This document shows, one piece after another, positions 6,208 through 15,544 of a DNA stretch of 64,000 bases; positions within the stretch are counted from its first letter, which is position 1, and each line of letters begins with the position of its first letter. Below the pieces are notes generated by a model. That model was not told where the DNA came from. It ran no database searches and saw only the letters and a program-made list of their open reading frames with translations. Made by a program: the position numbers and the translations under genes. This DNA is from Algimonas porphyrae (GTDB lineage Bacteria; Pseudomonadota; Alphaproteobacteria; Caulobacterales; Maricaulaceae): contig NZ_CP163424.1 of assembly GCF_041429795.1 (NCBI RefSeq), forward strand, positions 1,986,001-2,050,000, written 5' to 3'.

Positions 6208-8360
6208 GATGTTGCCGCCGCCGTGCTTTCACGCAGGACAGTCCCTCCAGTTTCTTCGATTTTGAAAGTCGCGTCGCCGCTCACTGTCACGCCCTCGCCG
6301 ATGATGATCTTCGAGTTATCCGCCCGGAACGCCTGCCCCGCCGCGCTGCCAGCCGTGACCACCCGCCCTGTCCCGTCCAGCCGCACGGTGGAGTTGATGG
6401 CGTAGATCGCGGACACAGAGCTGCTGACACTCGCCATTTCGATATCGGTGTCCAGGATGCTCAGATAGACCCGGTAGCCGTTCGATCCCTGACAGAAGAC
6501 GCCGTGGATGCCCGTGCTGTCGATCTGGTCGAAGGCAAGCTGTCCGATCTGCGCATGAATGTCGCCGTTGATCGCCAGAATCGACAGGCCGCGCCCACCT
6601 GCACCGATCAACGCGTCGATGTTCACGTAGAGCGCGGAGTTGGCGTTGGTGTCGGTGTTGGTGATGACCCATTGCGGCTGGCCGAAATTGCTCTGACTGC
6701 CTTCGACCGTGCCGAGCGACAGGACCGTCTTGCGACCGGGATCGGCCCCGCCTTTGTGATCCACGAACAAGACCGAACCGGGGCAGCCCGTGACGCGGAT
6801 GTCCCCGCCGTTGACGTTCGCGGCTTCGTAGGTCACGCCCACATCGCCGCCATTCCCGAGTTTCATGGACCCCGTGACGTTGCCATGCGTCCCGCTGGCC
6901 CCGGCATGCGTGTCCTTCACGCTGTCCCGGCAGCTGTTGCCCGTGACGTTACCCAGCGAATAGTTGAACGTCTCCCAGCCCGCAGACGACCGTCCCGCCG
7001 AATAGGGATGGCGGCAATTGTCTCCGGTGACGTCGCCCGCACGTGGCGAGTGGCAGCCCGAATGCACCAGGCCGTAGCCCAACCCCTCCATGTCGGAATC
7101 AACGAAGTGACCAGACCCCAACTCAGGCTCGTATTCGTGAATGCTCCAAAGCCCTGTATATTCGCAGCCAACGCTTTCAGCACGCTCGATATAAGGCCGG
7201 AAGTGACCGCCGGATTCCATACCAATCTGTGCGTAGCCCTCCCCCGCGCCGATCACGCGCGTCGTGCCAAGCAGCTGATAGGCTTCATCATCGCCCATGC
7301 TCTCGAACACGACGAAATTGCTGACACCATCGACCGTGTATTTCCCACGGATGAAGCCGCGCACGGTGATCAGTCCGGTGTCCGCATTCACGGCTTCGAT
7401 GATGACCTGTTCGGCCTGAACCGTATTGTTTGCGTCCTTGAGATTGGCCGGGCCAGATCCGCGCACCACGCCCCTCTGGCCGGGCGAGAACAGCGCCGCG
7501 ACAGCCGGGAGAAGCGTAAAGCCCGTCGCCGCAGGGCCGCTGAAACTGGCCTGAACCGTATGTTGCGTGATGGGCCGTGCGGCATGGGCGCGGATGCCCG
7601 TCGCGCCAACCTTGTCCGTCGTGTTGCCAAGGCCGCTAATATCCAGATGGAGGTCACGCGCCTTGGCCCCGGCAGGCAGGTTCAAGCCGAACAGGAAGCT
7701 GCCCGACCGGCCCGTGCCTTGAAAGCTCGGCAACTCGCCATAAGCGGTTGTGATGGGGTAGGGTTTGCCGAGGAAATTGACCTCACGGCCCGTCAGTGCG
7801 GACCAGTCCAGAGCGGCTTGCAGAGCGGCCCGATTATCCGCCAAGTCCATGCTGGCCCCGAACATCTCCACGGTGGGCGCGCCGTCGATCGCGCGAAGCC
7901 AAAGCCGACCGGACGCGTCCACCACCACCACCGTGCCGTTGTCCTCGCCCGGCGCATGGCCGGTCGTGCCGTCCGTGGTCCACTGGACTCCGCCGATGGA
8001 CCGCGTGTCCGCGCCAGAGCCAGTGAGGTTGCGCAGGCCTGCGAGGTTTGCTGTCTTGGCGACCGCGCCGTCCACCAGCGACAGACCAGGCGTGTACTGT
8101 GTGCCATTCCAAATGCGCGAGGTCATGCCACCGCCCGCGCCTTCGTCTGCGCGGATGACGACCACTGCGTTAACGGACAGGTTAGCCGTGAAACTGGAAG
8201 CCTGCGCATCGGCCAGCGTAGCCGCATAAGCTGTCGTAGAAGTGGCGGCGGCAATCAACGCTTCATCGCGGGCCGATTGGGCCTCGGACCTCGCGGTCTG
8301 CGCGGACTTCAGCGCAGCCGCACCACCTGTCTTGGTAGCGATTAGGATGGGAGTGGACAC
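6204..8360 (-). CDS. tail spike / tail fibre protein with beta-helix
   Basis: A 718-residue protein. The first 55 residues are Ala/Ser-rich and helical (QTARSEAQSARDEALIAAA), like a trimeric attachment stalk. Near residue 165 comes a pectate-lyase-fold entry motif (VEMFGASMDLADNRAALQAA), followed by a long Gly/Asn/Asp/Val-rich region with many short beta strands, typical of a right-handed beta-helix. Such proteins bind or cut host surface polysaccharide and set host range. No specific catalytic residues can be assigned by eye. Confidence 0.8.
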   Translation of the reverse strand: MSTPILIATKTGGAAALKSAQTARSEAQSARDEALIAAATSTTAYAATLADAQASSFTANLSVNAVVVIRADEGAGGGMTSRIWNGTQYTPGLSLVDGAVAKTANLAGLRNLTGSGADTRSIGGVQWTTDGTTGHAPGEDNGTVVVVDASGRLWLRAIDGAPTVEMFGASMDLADNRAALQAALDWSALTGREVNFLGKPYPITTAYGELPSFQGTGRSGSFLFGLNLPAGAKARDLHLDISGLGNTTDKVGATGIRAHAARPITQHTVQASFSGPAATGFTLLPAVAALFSPGQRGVVRGSGPANLKDANNTVQAEQVIIEAVNADTGLITVRGFIRGKYTVDGVSNFVVFESMGDDEAYQLLGTTRVIGAGEGYAQIGMESGGHFRPYIERAESVGCEYTGLWSIHEYEPELGSGHFVDSDMEGLGYGLVHSGCHSPRAGDVTGDNCRHPYSAGRSSAGWETFNYSLGNVTGNSCRDSVKDTHAGASGTHGNVTGSMKLGNGGDVGVTYEAANVNGGDIRVTGCPGSVLFVDHKGGADPGRKTVLSLGTVEGSQSNFGQPQWVITNTDTNANSALYVNIDALIGAGGRGLSILAINGDIHAQIGQLAFDQIDSTGIHGVFCQGSNGYRVYLSILDTDIEMASVSSSVSAIYAINSTVRLDGTGRVVTAGSAAGQAFRADNSKIIIGEGVTVSGDATFKIEETGGTVLRESTAAATS

Positions 8361-8370
8361 GGGCGAACTC

Positions 8371-8817
8371 CTATGCGGTTTCGATGATGGTCAGGGTCCC
8401 GCCGACGAGCAGCGCGTCGTCAGGTCCGAACGTGATTGCGTAGGCGAGGTCGAGTGGCTCACTTCGGATTGTCGCGCGCGGGAGTGCGTTCATCTGCTCT
8501 GCCGTCACGGAAAGGGTCAGCGAACTGATCGTCTCTGTGTCTGTTAAGGCGGCGCCTTCAGGCAAATGGGCAGGCGTCAGAATTTCGTCCGCGATCCATT
8601 CGGCATAAGTCTGCGTGATGTTGTCGCCGGACAATGATGGCGTCAGCAGGGGCACGCCGGGTGCGTCAGGGTAGAGCCGGATGCGAGCTGCGAAGTCGGT
8701 GTGGTTCACGTCCAGATCGCGAAAGAAGAAGGTCTGATCGAGGCCGTTCGCGCGAACAACGCGCAGGGCTGCAGCCGCAGCCCCGGTGGACGCGAGGCGC
8801 GTGTTGTAGGTGCTCAT
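8371..8817 (-). CDS. phage tail-tip / baseplate-associated protein
   Basis: A 148-residue protein between the large tail-tip protein and the tail spike. It is beta-rich, with a probable N-terminal domain (QTFFFRDLDVNHTDFAARIR) resembling small baseplate or fibre-connector proteins. No membrane span or catalytic motif is seen. By position it may link the spike to the tail tip. Confidence 0.6.
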   Translation of the reverse strand: MSTYNTRLASTGAAAAALRVVRANGLDQTFFFRDLDVNHTDFAARIRLYPDAPGVPLLTPSLSGDNITQTYAEWIADEILTPAHLPEGAALTDTETISSLTLSVTAEQMNALPRATIRSEPLDLAYAITFGPDDALLVGGTLTIIETA

Positions 8818-8833
8818 GGATGCGGGTCCTCAG

Positions 8834-10786
8834 TTAGGGGATCTGGCCAGCGCCATCCCAGTCGTCGCCAGGGTCAGTACCGGGTGGACGGGCGGGTTGG
8901 CCGGTGTCCGGCGTTCCACCTGGCGTCGGTGTCGTAACGGTAGCGATGCGGTGTCGGTGCGGGTGTGTCTGGCTCACCACGGCGTCGACCGGGTTGGCGA
9001 CAGGAAAAATGGTCACTGCCCCGCCTTCCATCCACGGGTCGTCGTAGCAAAGCGCGTAGCGTGTCGAGGCTGCCAGACCTGTAGCGCTCGTGGCATCCAC
9101 CGCCACGCTGGGGAAGGTCAACGGGTTACCGTAGATGCGCGTATGTGCTGGCACAGCCGCCGTCCACGTTCCGTCCGCTTCCTCCGTCAGTGTGATGGAG
9201 GAAGAAAATCCCGACGCATAGCTTAAGCTGATGGCCGAACTACGCAGCGGGCCGACCAGCATCTCGCGGGTGGCTAGGTCATAGTCCGCGCCTGTTGCCA
9301 ATGTAGGTTGCGGCGGGGCCGTCGAGGTCTGGCCTAATGCGAATGCGTGTTTGTCTGTCGTGTCTGTCTTCAGCCCCAGCGTGACTGTTCCGTCCGCAAG
9401 GTTGATCGTCTTCTTCACCACGACCACGACTTGTCCAACAAGACCTTGATCCGGCAAGTCTGTCATGAAGGCATCGCCGACGTTGAAGGGTATGAAACGC
9501 CGACCCACGGTCAGTTGAATCGGGTCGAGCTCCACAGTGTCATAGATGTCCAGTACTGCGAGTTGAGCCGCCTGCGTTGGGTCCGTGACGAGCGTGTACG
9601 TCTTGGACCGGCTTCGGACTTCGCTCTGCGCGGCCACAAGCTCCGGAACCTCCACCGCATCGATTGGCACTTTGGCCCACTCATTCAACTCGGACACGAT
9701 GGTCGGCACGACCGTATTGATGCCCTCCCTCCACTCGCGCATACCCTGAATGGACCAAGGGCCAACAAGGTCGTCGGAACGGATGGTGTCGAGCGTGACG
9801 AGGGGGCGGCGCTGCAGGCACCGCAGGATTCCGCCGTCATTGGTGAACCAAGCGGATGCCGTTTCCAGCATCAGCGCAGCGTTGTTGCCGATCTCCCCAT
9901 CTTCACCATTCTCGAAAACCACGCCGTGACAGGTCCAGCCATTGGCGTCCGCGACATTGGCCGCGGAGACGAAGCTCGGCACATCAATGGAGGACCACGG
10001 CAGGCCCGCCCCTAATACTGCCTTGCCGTTCTGGCGGCGACCAAGAAAATAGGTCAGCGCCTGGATGACACCGTTGACGCTATATCCCCACGTCGACTCG
10101 TCGTCGCGACGCTGTGAACCCAGCCCGCCGGGATAAGTGCTGTCCTGACGTGGGTCGTAATGCCGCGTCCAGCGGCCTACAGCGGCGAACTCCGGCGGAC
10201 CTGACCGGAAATGTGTTTCCTCTGCGTCCAGCAACATCCCGAACTGCATCGCCGCTATACCCGAAAGTCTGTGGCTAGCGCTCCACTGATTGAACGATGG
10301 CGGAGCGCCGCTGTCGAGTGCGGTCCAGTCCAGAACGTCAGACGAGGGCGCGTTGCCGGTCACCGTATCGCCGCGCAGATACTTGCCGTAGTCCCCATCA
10401 GCCCAGCCATCTGTGTCGAATGATACCGGCTCCATGTTGGCGAGGAGCTGGTCAATGGACACGACAGGCCCAGCATTGGTCAGAGCAATGGTATCGGTGC
10501 GCCAAGGATTGGGCACGTCCTCCCGATCTCGGCCATGTGCCTCGCTGTGAACCAGATGGCCGCGCACGAGGCAACGGCCCAGCGCATATGGCATGGGCTG
10601 GTCGGCCCCAAACATGACATCCTCGGCTTGCGCGGGTGGTCGCGGCGGGTCAGCAGTGAACTTTGCGACTGCGCCCCATCCTGCCGATACGGCAGTCAGA
10701 GCGGCGGCGAAAGCCTGCCCCCCGGGAATAAACTGCAAGATGGTAGCACTGACGGCGGCGTAGTCAGACAACCCTTTCGCTATCAT
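8834..10786 (-). CDS. large tail-tip protein (central tail hub / gpJ-like position)
   Basis: About 650 residues if started at MIAKGLSDYAA just after the upstream stop; an ATG at 10804 is in frame. A hydrophobic Gly/Ala-rich N-terminus (AVSATILQFIPGGQAFAAAL) is followed by a long beta-rich body with FNVGDAFMTDLPDQ and a repetitive Pro/Gly/Thr C-terminal tail. In this gene order (tape measure, two tail proteins, NlpC-like, this gene) it holds the place of the gpJ or GTA gp15 hub that contacts the host surface. Confidence 0.7.
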   Translation of the reverse strand: MIAKGLSDYAAVSATILQFIPGGQAFAAALTAVSAGWGAVAKFTADPPRPPAQAEDVMFGADQPMPYALGRCLVRGHLVHSEAHGRDREDVPNPWRTDTIALTNAGPVVSIDQLLANMEPVSFDTDGWADGDYGKYLRGDTVTGNAPSSDVLDWTALDSGAPPSFNQWSASHRLSGIAAMQFGMLLDAEETHFRSGPPEFAAVGRWTRHYDPRQDSTYPGGLGSQRRDDESTWGYSVNGVIQALTYFLGRRQNGKAVLGAGLPWSSIDVPSFVSAANVADANGWTCHGVVFENGEDGEIGNNAALMLETASAWFTNDGGILRCLQRRPLVTLDTIRSDDLVGPWSIQGMREWREGINTVVPTIVSELNEWAKVPIDAVEVPELVAAQSEVRSRSKTYTLVTDPTQAAQLAVLDIYDTVELDPIQLTVGRRFIPFNVGDAFMTDLPDQGLVGQVVVVVKKTINLADGTVTLGLKTDTTDKHAFALGQTSTAPPQPTLATGADYDLATREMLVGPLRSSAISLSYASGFSSSITLTEEADGTWTAAVPAHTRIYGNPLTFPSVAVDATSATGLAASTRYALCYDDPWMEGGAVTIFPVANPVDAVVSQTHPHRHRIATVTTPTPGGTPDTGQPARPPGTDPGDDWDGAGQIP

Positions 10787-10788
10787 GC

Positions 10789-11199
10789 TCACGGCGCGAC
10801 CCATCGGAATAGTTGTTCGGGTCGCAGACCGACGGGAGCGAAAACGGCGGTTTCGGCGGGCCAACCCAGCCACTTCCCACCCGCGCAGACTACGATGGCC
10901 GACAAAGCGCCATCACCTTTGATTGTGCCGAGATCACCTGGCAGCGCCATAGACGGCGGAATCTCGACGCAGTGCTCCGCCAGAAGGTTTTCCAGCGTGT
11001 CGTGGCCTTGCTCCTTAAGACGGCGAATGGCGGTCAACTCGGATCCATAGCGTGGTATGCGCGGCAGGCCCTTGGCTCCAATACCGACCAGAACTGTGCG
11101 GGCGAGGCGCAGGCAATCGTTACGTCCCCACTCGAAGGACGTGTCGCGGTACTTGTCGAGCGCGGACTGAACGGCCTCCGCGCGGAGTGCGGTGCTCAC
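10789..11199 (-). CDS. NlpC/P60-like tail peptidase (DUF6950-like)
   Basis: A 136-residue protein with the FEWGRNDCLRLA motif at about residues 23-34. Cys29 sits at the start of a helix, as in NlpC/P60 papain-like peptidases, and a later SAIVVCAGGKWLGW strand could follow the catalytic His position. In many siphoviruses and gene transfer agents a protein of this type lies at the tail tip and opens peptidoglycan during DNA entry. A clear catalytic His is not visible, so the activity is inferred. Confidence 0.7.
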   Translation of the reverse strand: MSTALRAEAVQSALDKYRDTSFEWGRNDCLRLARTVLVGIGAKGLPRIPRYGSELTAIRRLKEQGHDTLENLLAEHCVEIPPSMALPGDLGTIKGDGALSAIVVCAGGKWLGWPAETAVFAPVGLRPEQLFRWVAP

Positions 11200-11804
11200 A
11201 CGAGGCTCACAAGTCGAGTATTGCCGCTACCACCCCCACCCCCGCCACCGCCACGTGAGCTTCGTGTCGCATCACCCCACGGGACGGGCACGGTGGTCCC
11301 TGTCATCAAGTCCAAGCCCGCCTCGCCCGGCCAGACAGAGCGGTGGAAGGAACGGTTAAGTCGGTTACCCTTATCCGTGTTCAGGAGTCGATCCAGCTCC
11401 GTCGTAAAACCCATCCGCATGGAATACTGGTTCAGGTCGCCGACCAACTCCGTGCTGTCCACCCGACCGATGAATATAGGCTCATCAGCCAGAATGGCAT
11501 TGGTCGCCGTGTCAACAGCGAGAACACGCCACTCGGCATGAGCGTTCTGCGACGCTGGTGTCGACAGAAGGACGGCGGCAGCGATGTCCCGAACACCCCA
11601 TACCAATTCGAAGGCCGGAGCTTCATCGGCTGCGCCGGAGGTCACATCGTCAAATCCCTCCACTATACCCAGCACAGAGTCGATTGGTGTGTAGCGGTCG
11701 CCCTCATAGTCCACTTCTCCGCCTTCGGATAAGCGAACGGCATGGCCGGGCAGGTCAATACGCAACACCGCGCAGAGCTTCACAATGGCTGCGGCGTAAC
11801 TCAC
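11196..11804 (-). CDS. tail-tip assembly protein
   Basis: A 202-residue beta-rich protein. The stretch RLNRSFHRSVWPGEAGLD near residue 150 resembles the end of the small hub proteins that precede the NlpC-type gene in siphoviruses and GTAs (DUF2163 or lambda gpL region). The C-terminus has a run of eight glycines encoded by a C-rich tract on the + strand at 11,229-11,250. Both ends overlap neighbours by ATGA. Confidence 0.6.
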   Translation of the reverse strand: MSYAAAIVKLCAVLRIDLPGHAVRLSEGGEVDYEGDRYTPIDSVLGIVEGFDDVTSGAADEAPAFELVWGVRDIAAAVLLSTPASQNAHAEWRVLAVDTATNAILADEPIFIGRVDSTELVGDLNQYSMRMGFTTELDRLLNTDKGNRLNRSFHRSVWPGEAGLDLMTGTTVPVPWGDATRSSRGGGGGGGGSGNTRLVSLV

Positions 11805-12394
11805 GCCATTTCCACCAGATCGAAGGACATATCCATGAAACGGTCAAGACGCATCGTCCACTCCCACTCCTGAGCATCGATCACACCTTGGAAGCGTGGC
11901 TGGTCGAACTCCAGCGCGTCGCCGTCGCTCAGGATCACCCGAAGCTCCGGCCTTATCTGGATGGTCGCGCGCCCTTCGCTGCTTGCCAGAGTCTCGCTGC
12001 GGCATTCGTGCAGATAGACCTTGCCGCCATGCTCCACGGAAAAGAAAGCGCCCTTGCGGATCACCGTGTTGGGCACCGCGCCACGAAGGCTCAGAGTCGT
12101 GCCCTGTACGTCGGAGCCGTCTACCACGGCGGAGCCGACTGGGGCGGACGCGAAAGCCCCCTGCGGCCAGCGGATTTCCAGCCCTTCCGTCAGGGCGGCG
12201 CGCAGGTCGGATGCCAGAGCAGCGCCTGCCAGGTCGGAGCGCACCGGCGGCAGGTCAACCCGAACGGCATGGCGGTTGCCGGGGCGGTCGGTACGGGAAA
12301 AGCCCCCACCAGACACGCCGCGCACCCATACGCCATAGTCGATCACGCGGGGCGTCGCGAGCGAGGGCGACACGCCCCCCGGCAGCACGATCAT
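11801..12394 (-). CDS. distal tail protein, likely
   Basis: A 197-residue beta-rich protein between the tape measure and the tail-tip assembly gene, where distal tail proteins are found. Visible motifs are RVIDYGVWVRGVSGG near the N-terminus and MDMSFDLVEMA at the end. No exact family is recognised. ATGA overlaps bind it to both neighbours. Confidence 0.55.
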   Translation of the reverse strand: MIVLPGGVSPSLATPRVIDYGVWVRGVSGGGFSRTDRPGNRHAVRVDLPPVRSDLAGAALASDLRAALTEGLEIRWPQGAFASAPVGSAVVDGSDVQGTTLSLRGAVPNTVIRKGAFFSVEHGGKVYLHECRSETLASSEGRATIQIRPELRVILSDGDALEFDQPRFQGVIDAQEWEWTMRLDRFMDMSFDLVEMA

Positions 12395-14688
12395 GGCATG
12401 ACCCTGCGAGCCGCGCGCTTCGCGTTGGAGCGCCTCGCGCTGGAAAGTGTTGCCTGTGCGTGTGCGGGTGCGCGTGCGTCGGTGACTCCTGTCGCATGAC
12501 CGATAACGCGCGCGTCAAAATAGTCGTTGGCCTCGACCGCGATCCTGACTGGCGGCATTGACGACCCCCGCCCCACGCCGGACAGCGCCCGCGCCGTCGC
12601 CTCGCGGCTCGTCACGACAGCCGGGCCGCGAACGAACTCCGGCCCGAACTCTCCTGCGATGCCGAACTTGCCTGAAGGGATGCGGCCACCTTTATCGAAC
12701 ATTCCGGCAAACTTGCCGATAATGTCTGACAGGCCCCCACCATTTTGGCCTCCCGCGGAGCCTTTCTGACGGCCTTTGCCGAACAGCTGGCTAAGGAATT
12801 GAATGCCCTGCGAAAGGATAGATCCGATGTCGCCGGACTCAATAGCCTTAATGAGGCCCGTGAATGCGTTGGCCCCCCGCGTGAAGGCCTCCTCCATGGC
12901 GTCGCCGGAATCCTTTGCGTCCTTGCGCGCCTTGTCCATCGCGTCTGAGGCGATGTCGGACGACTTGACTGTCTGCTCCGCGAGGCGGCGAAGTTCTTCC
13001 GTAGTGTAGCTGGCCTCTGTCGCCTGGATGCGAAGCATTTCGGCAACGATCCGGCCTTCCGTCTCGGAAATCTTGTAGGCGTCCGCCAGCTGGTGGTTGG
13101 CGGCGATCTGGTCGATCACGGAGCGGCGCGCGTCGTTGCGGGCGGACTGTTCGCGCGCGAGGCGGTTCAGCATATCCTCCTCGGCGCGGTCGGCCTCGGT
13201 CTTGGCCTTTAGCTCGGCGCGGATTGCGGCGATGTTTTCCTTGCGGGCAGCAACCTCGGCTTTCTTGGCGTCGGTTGTCGTGGAGCCGGATGTGGACGGG
13301 ACGGAAGTCGTGGTGGGCAAGGTGGTCGCCACGGCAGGCGTCGGCGCAATGCCAAGGCGAACGTCCGCGCTGTTGATCTCGGCTTTGGTCGAGGCGATGG
13401 AGTCGCGCAGGCGGTTGATCGTCTGCGATTGCTCGGCGGCATCGATGATGAACTTGCGATGTAGGGCTTGCATCGCAGGACTGACGCCGCCCAGCAGCTT
13501 AGCGGTCTTCGCCGCTGTCCTTGCCCGCTCGCGTTGCGCATCAGCGGCTTTCAGCGATGCCTCGGCTTCTGTGATAGCCGCCCGTGCAGCCGCTTTTGCC
13601 CCCTCCACATTGTCCAGCGTCGCAGCCTGCAGCTCCCGGCGGGCGTTGACGCCTTGATTAAGGACCGCGTTTAGCGCTTCGTGGGAGAGGCGAGCGTTTT
13701 GCCAAAACGGTGCGATGAGATCGAAGGCAGCCTTCAGGGCGAGAACGCCGCCTGTTAGAATTGCTAAAGGACCAGCTACAGCCATGAGGGTCGTGAACGC
13801 AGCGGTCAACGCGCCTAGTGCAATCAGGATCGGCCCGATAGCGGCCGCGAGGCCACCCAATACTAGCACCGTTTTCTGCGTCGCCGGTGTCATCTCGTTG
13901 AACTTGTCGATCATCCTAGCGAGCGCATCTGTGATGGGCGGAAGGTATTGCAGGACAATTTCGCCAAGTATCAGTTTAAACCTGTTCCAGGCGTCCTGGA
14001 TCTCGTCGCCCGGCGCGGCGTCCTGAGCGGCTTGCGCTGATCCGGCATACTGCTTTTCAAGCTCACTCAGTATCATAGCCTGTGCGCCAGCCGTGTTCCC
14101 GGCTTCCACCATGGACTTGATCATGTCGCGCTGCTGGTCGGTGAATTGCACCCCGACGCGACTAAGTGCTGTCACGCCCCGAATGGGATCGTTCAAAGCC
14201 TTGCCGATCTGTATCGTGGAGCTTTTCAGGTCTTGTCCAAGGCGCTGGGACAGGTCGAGGGCGGATTGTTGCGCACGGTCGAATGCTTCCCCGCTAATAT
14301 TGCCGAAGGTCAGCATATTCGCGGTGACGGTCTGCAAGATGTCCTGCTGAGTGAATAACGACGTGTTTTCCAGCGCTACAGCGTCGGCTTTCAGCCCCGC
14401 CAGCGTCTTCCCGGACGCATCACCCATCGTCTTCAAGCCTTGCTCCACCTGCGCGGCGGCTTCTCGGTATTGAATAGCCGTGTTTGTGGCAGATACGCCG
14501 ATAGCTGCCATCGGTGCCGTGATCCCGATGCTCATGGCGCGGCCAGCGCTTTGCAGGCGACGCCCGACCCGCTTCATCGTGCGGTCAAGGGCGCGAATGC
14601 GCTTTTGGGCCTCCGTCACGCCCTTCTCGAAGGCGGCTGTTCGAAGGGCTAAATCGACACGGAGCGCGCCGATTAGGGCTTGGGCCAT
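12391..14688 (-). CDS. tail tape measure protein
   Basis: A 765-residue protein, the longest in the late operon. It starts with helical, Ala-rich sequence (KRIRALDRTMKRVGRRLQSA) containing a typical TMP pattern (ALENTSLFTQQDILQTVT, then LTFGNISGEAFDRAQQ). About residues 270-330 are hydrophobic (VLVLGGLAAAIGPILIALGA), and a long Ala/Glu/Arg coiled coil follows. Tape measure proteins set tail length and pass into the host envelope during DNA delivery. Confidence 0.88.
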   Translation of the reverse strand: MAQALIGALRVDLALRTAAFEKGVTEAQKRIRALDRTMKRVGRRLQSAGRAMSIGITAPMAAIGVSATNTAIQYREAAAQVEQGLKTMGDASGKTLAGLKADAVALENTSLFTQQDILQTVTANMLTFGNISGEAFDRAQQSALDLSQRLGQDLKSSTIQIGKALNDPIRGVTALSRVGVQFTDQQRDMIKSMVEAGNTAGAQAMILSELEKQYAGSAQAAQDAAPGDEIQDAWNRFKLILGEIVLQYLPPITDALARMIDKFNEMTPATQKTVLVLGGLAAAIGPILIALGALTAAFTTLMAVAGPLAILTGGVLALKAAFDLIAPFWQNARLSHEALNAVLNQGVNARRELQAATLDNVEGAKAAARAAITEAEASLKAADAQRERARTAAKTAKLLGGVSPAMQALHRKFIIDAAEQSQTINRLRDSIASTKAEINSADVRLGIAPTPAVATTLPTTTSVPSTSGSTTTDAKKAEVAARKENIAAIRAELKAKTEADRAEEDMLNRLAREQSARNDARRSVIDQIAANHQLADAYKISETEGRIVAEMLRIQATEASYTTEELRRLAEQTVKSSDIASDAMDKARKDAKDSGDAMEEAFTRGANAFTGLIKAIESGDIGSILSQGIQFLSQLFGKGRQKGSAGGQNGGGLSDIIGKFAGMFDKGGRIPSGKFGIAGEFGPEFVRGPAVVTSREATARALSGVGRGSSMPPVRIAVEANDYFDARVIGHATGVTDARAPAHAQATLSSARRSNAKRAARRVMP

Positions 14689-14715
14689 ACTCTCCTCCCG
14701 ATAACTTCGATGATC

Positions 14716-14744
14716 TTGATTAAATCAGTTGAATGCCGTTAAGC
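14716..14744 (+). promoter_or_regulatory. putative promoter of the + strand lipoprotein moron
   Basis: TTGATT (14716-14721), a 17-bp spacer, then TTAAGC (14739-14744), ending 24 bp before the start. The downstream gene faces against the late operon and therefore needs its own promoter. The match to the sigma70 consensus is moderate. Confidence 0.4.
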
Positions 14745-14768
14745 AGATGCCTCAATCAGGAGGACACT

Positions 14769-15227
14769 ATGAAAACTGCTCTTATGCTTGCGGCGGCCGC
14801 ACTGGTCGTGGCTGGGTGCGCGACGACACCCCAGACCTACAACTTCGATAATAGCCGATCCGTAGACGCCACGTTCGACCGAACCTGGGAGTCAGTCATT
14901 TCCTATTTCGCGGAGAACAACATCCCGATCGCCACGCTTGAGAAGGATTCCGGAATTATTGTCGCGAAAAATGAGCGATATACGCCGGGCGCGATGAAAA
15001 CATTCGCTGACTGCGCATCCGCCTTCATGATGACGAACGACGTTGGGCAGATCGACGTGAATGTGTTCGTGCGGCCTGTCGATGACAACACGACAAGCGT
15101 TCAGGTCAACACGTCCTACTCCATGCGGCAGAGCGGGGCTTATGGCTCGTCTGCCGTCGAAACTTGCAACTCCAACGGCACGTTGGAAGAGGCGCTTCTC
15201 GACCGCATCGAGCGGGACGCGGTATAG
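14769..15227 (+). CDS. lipoprotein moron within the tail operon
   Basis: A 152-residue protein on the strand opposite to the flanking tail genes, preceded by a strong Shine-Dalgarno (AGGAGGACACT). MKTALMLAAAALVVAGCATT is a clear lipoprotein signal with lipobox AGC. The mature part (SVDATFDRTWESVISYFAEN...GIIVAKNERY) resembles BamC-like/DUF4810-style small envelope domains. Opposite orientation, its own promoter and an export signal suggest a lysogenic-conversion gene, perhaps masking receptors or excluding other phages. That role is inferred. Confidence 0.75.
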   Translation: MKTALMLAAAALVVAGCATTPQTYNFDNSRSVDATFDRTWESVISYFAENNIPIATLEKDSGIIVAKNERYTPGAMKTFADCASAFMMTNDVGQIDVNVFVRPVDDNTTSVQVNTSYSMRQSGAYGSSAVETCNSNGTLEEALLDRIERDAV

Positions 15228-15245
15228 CTTAGGCGGGGCGCTCAC

Positions 15246-15530
15246 CTAACGCCCCAGCCCTTCCAGCACCGCAGCCCACGCCGCCAAGCCTTCCCCGGCT
15301 GGAACCTGGTCGGACCGCGCCTTACCTGCCTCCCCGATCAGATAATCATCGACAGGGCCGATCTTCTCCGTCCGGCCCAGCACCGCCGTGGTGTGCGCCT
15401 GCCGGATCGCCATATTGAAGTCGTCGCGCCTGCGCTGGACGAAGCCGCCGATGCAGGCATGGTATTCACGCGGGCTGAGCGCCCAAAACGCATCGACCGG
15501 CTGGCCCGCATAGGTCCAGTCGGCCAGCAT
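15246..15530 (-). CDS. tail assembly chaperone, downstream (T-like) part
   Basis: A 94-codon segment whose own ATG lies just after the stop of the upstream chaperone gene. The sequence WTYAGQPVDAFWALSPREYH resembles the small GTA/siphovirus chaperone with a W-x-L-x-P-x-E-F/Y core. Its frame is open upstream past that ATG to a GGGAAAC heptamer, so it is probably made as a -1 frameshift extension of the upstream protein, as lambda gpGT is. Confidence 0.75.
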   Translation of the reverse strand: MLADWTYAGQPVDAFWALSPREYHACIGGFVQRRRDDFNMAIRQAHTTAVLGRTEKIGPVDDYLIGEAGKARSDQVPAGEGLAAWAAVLEGLGR

Positions 15531-15544
15531 TCGGTAGTAGCGAC

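Noticed and set aside
6504-8345. A long + strand frame (613 codons) across the tail-spike gene
   Set aside because: It is antisense to a recognisable beta-helix tail spike, is Arg/Ala/His-rich as expected from the complement of GC-rich coding DNA, and has no ribosome site or operon context.
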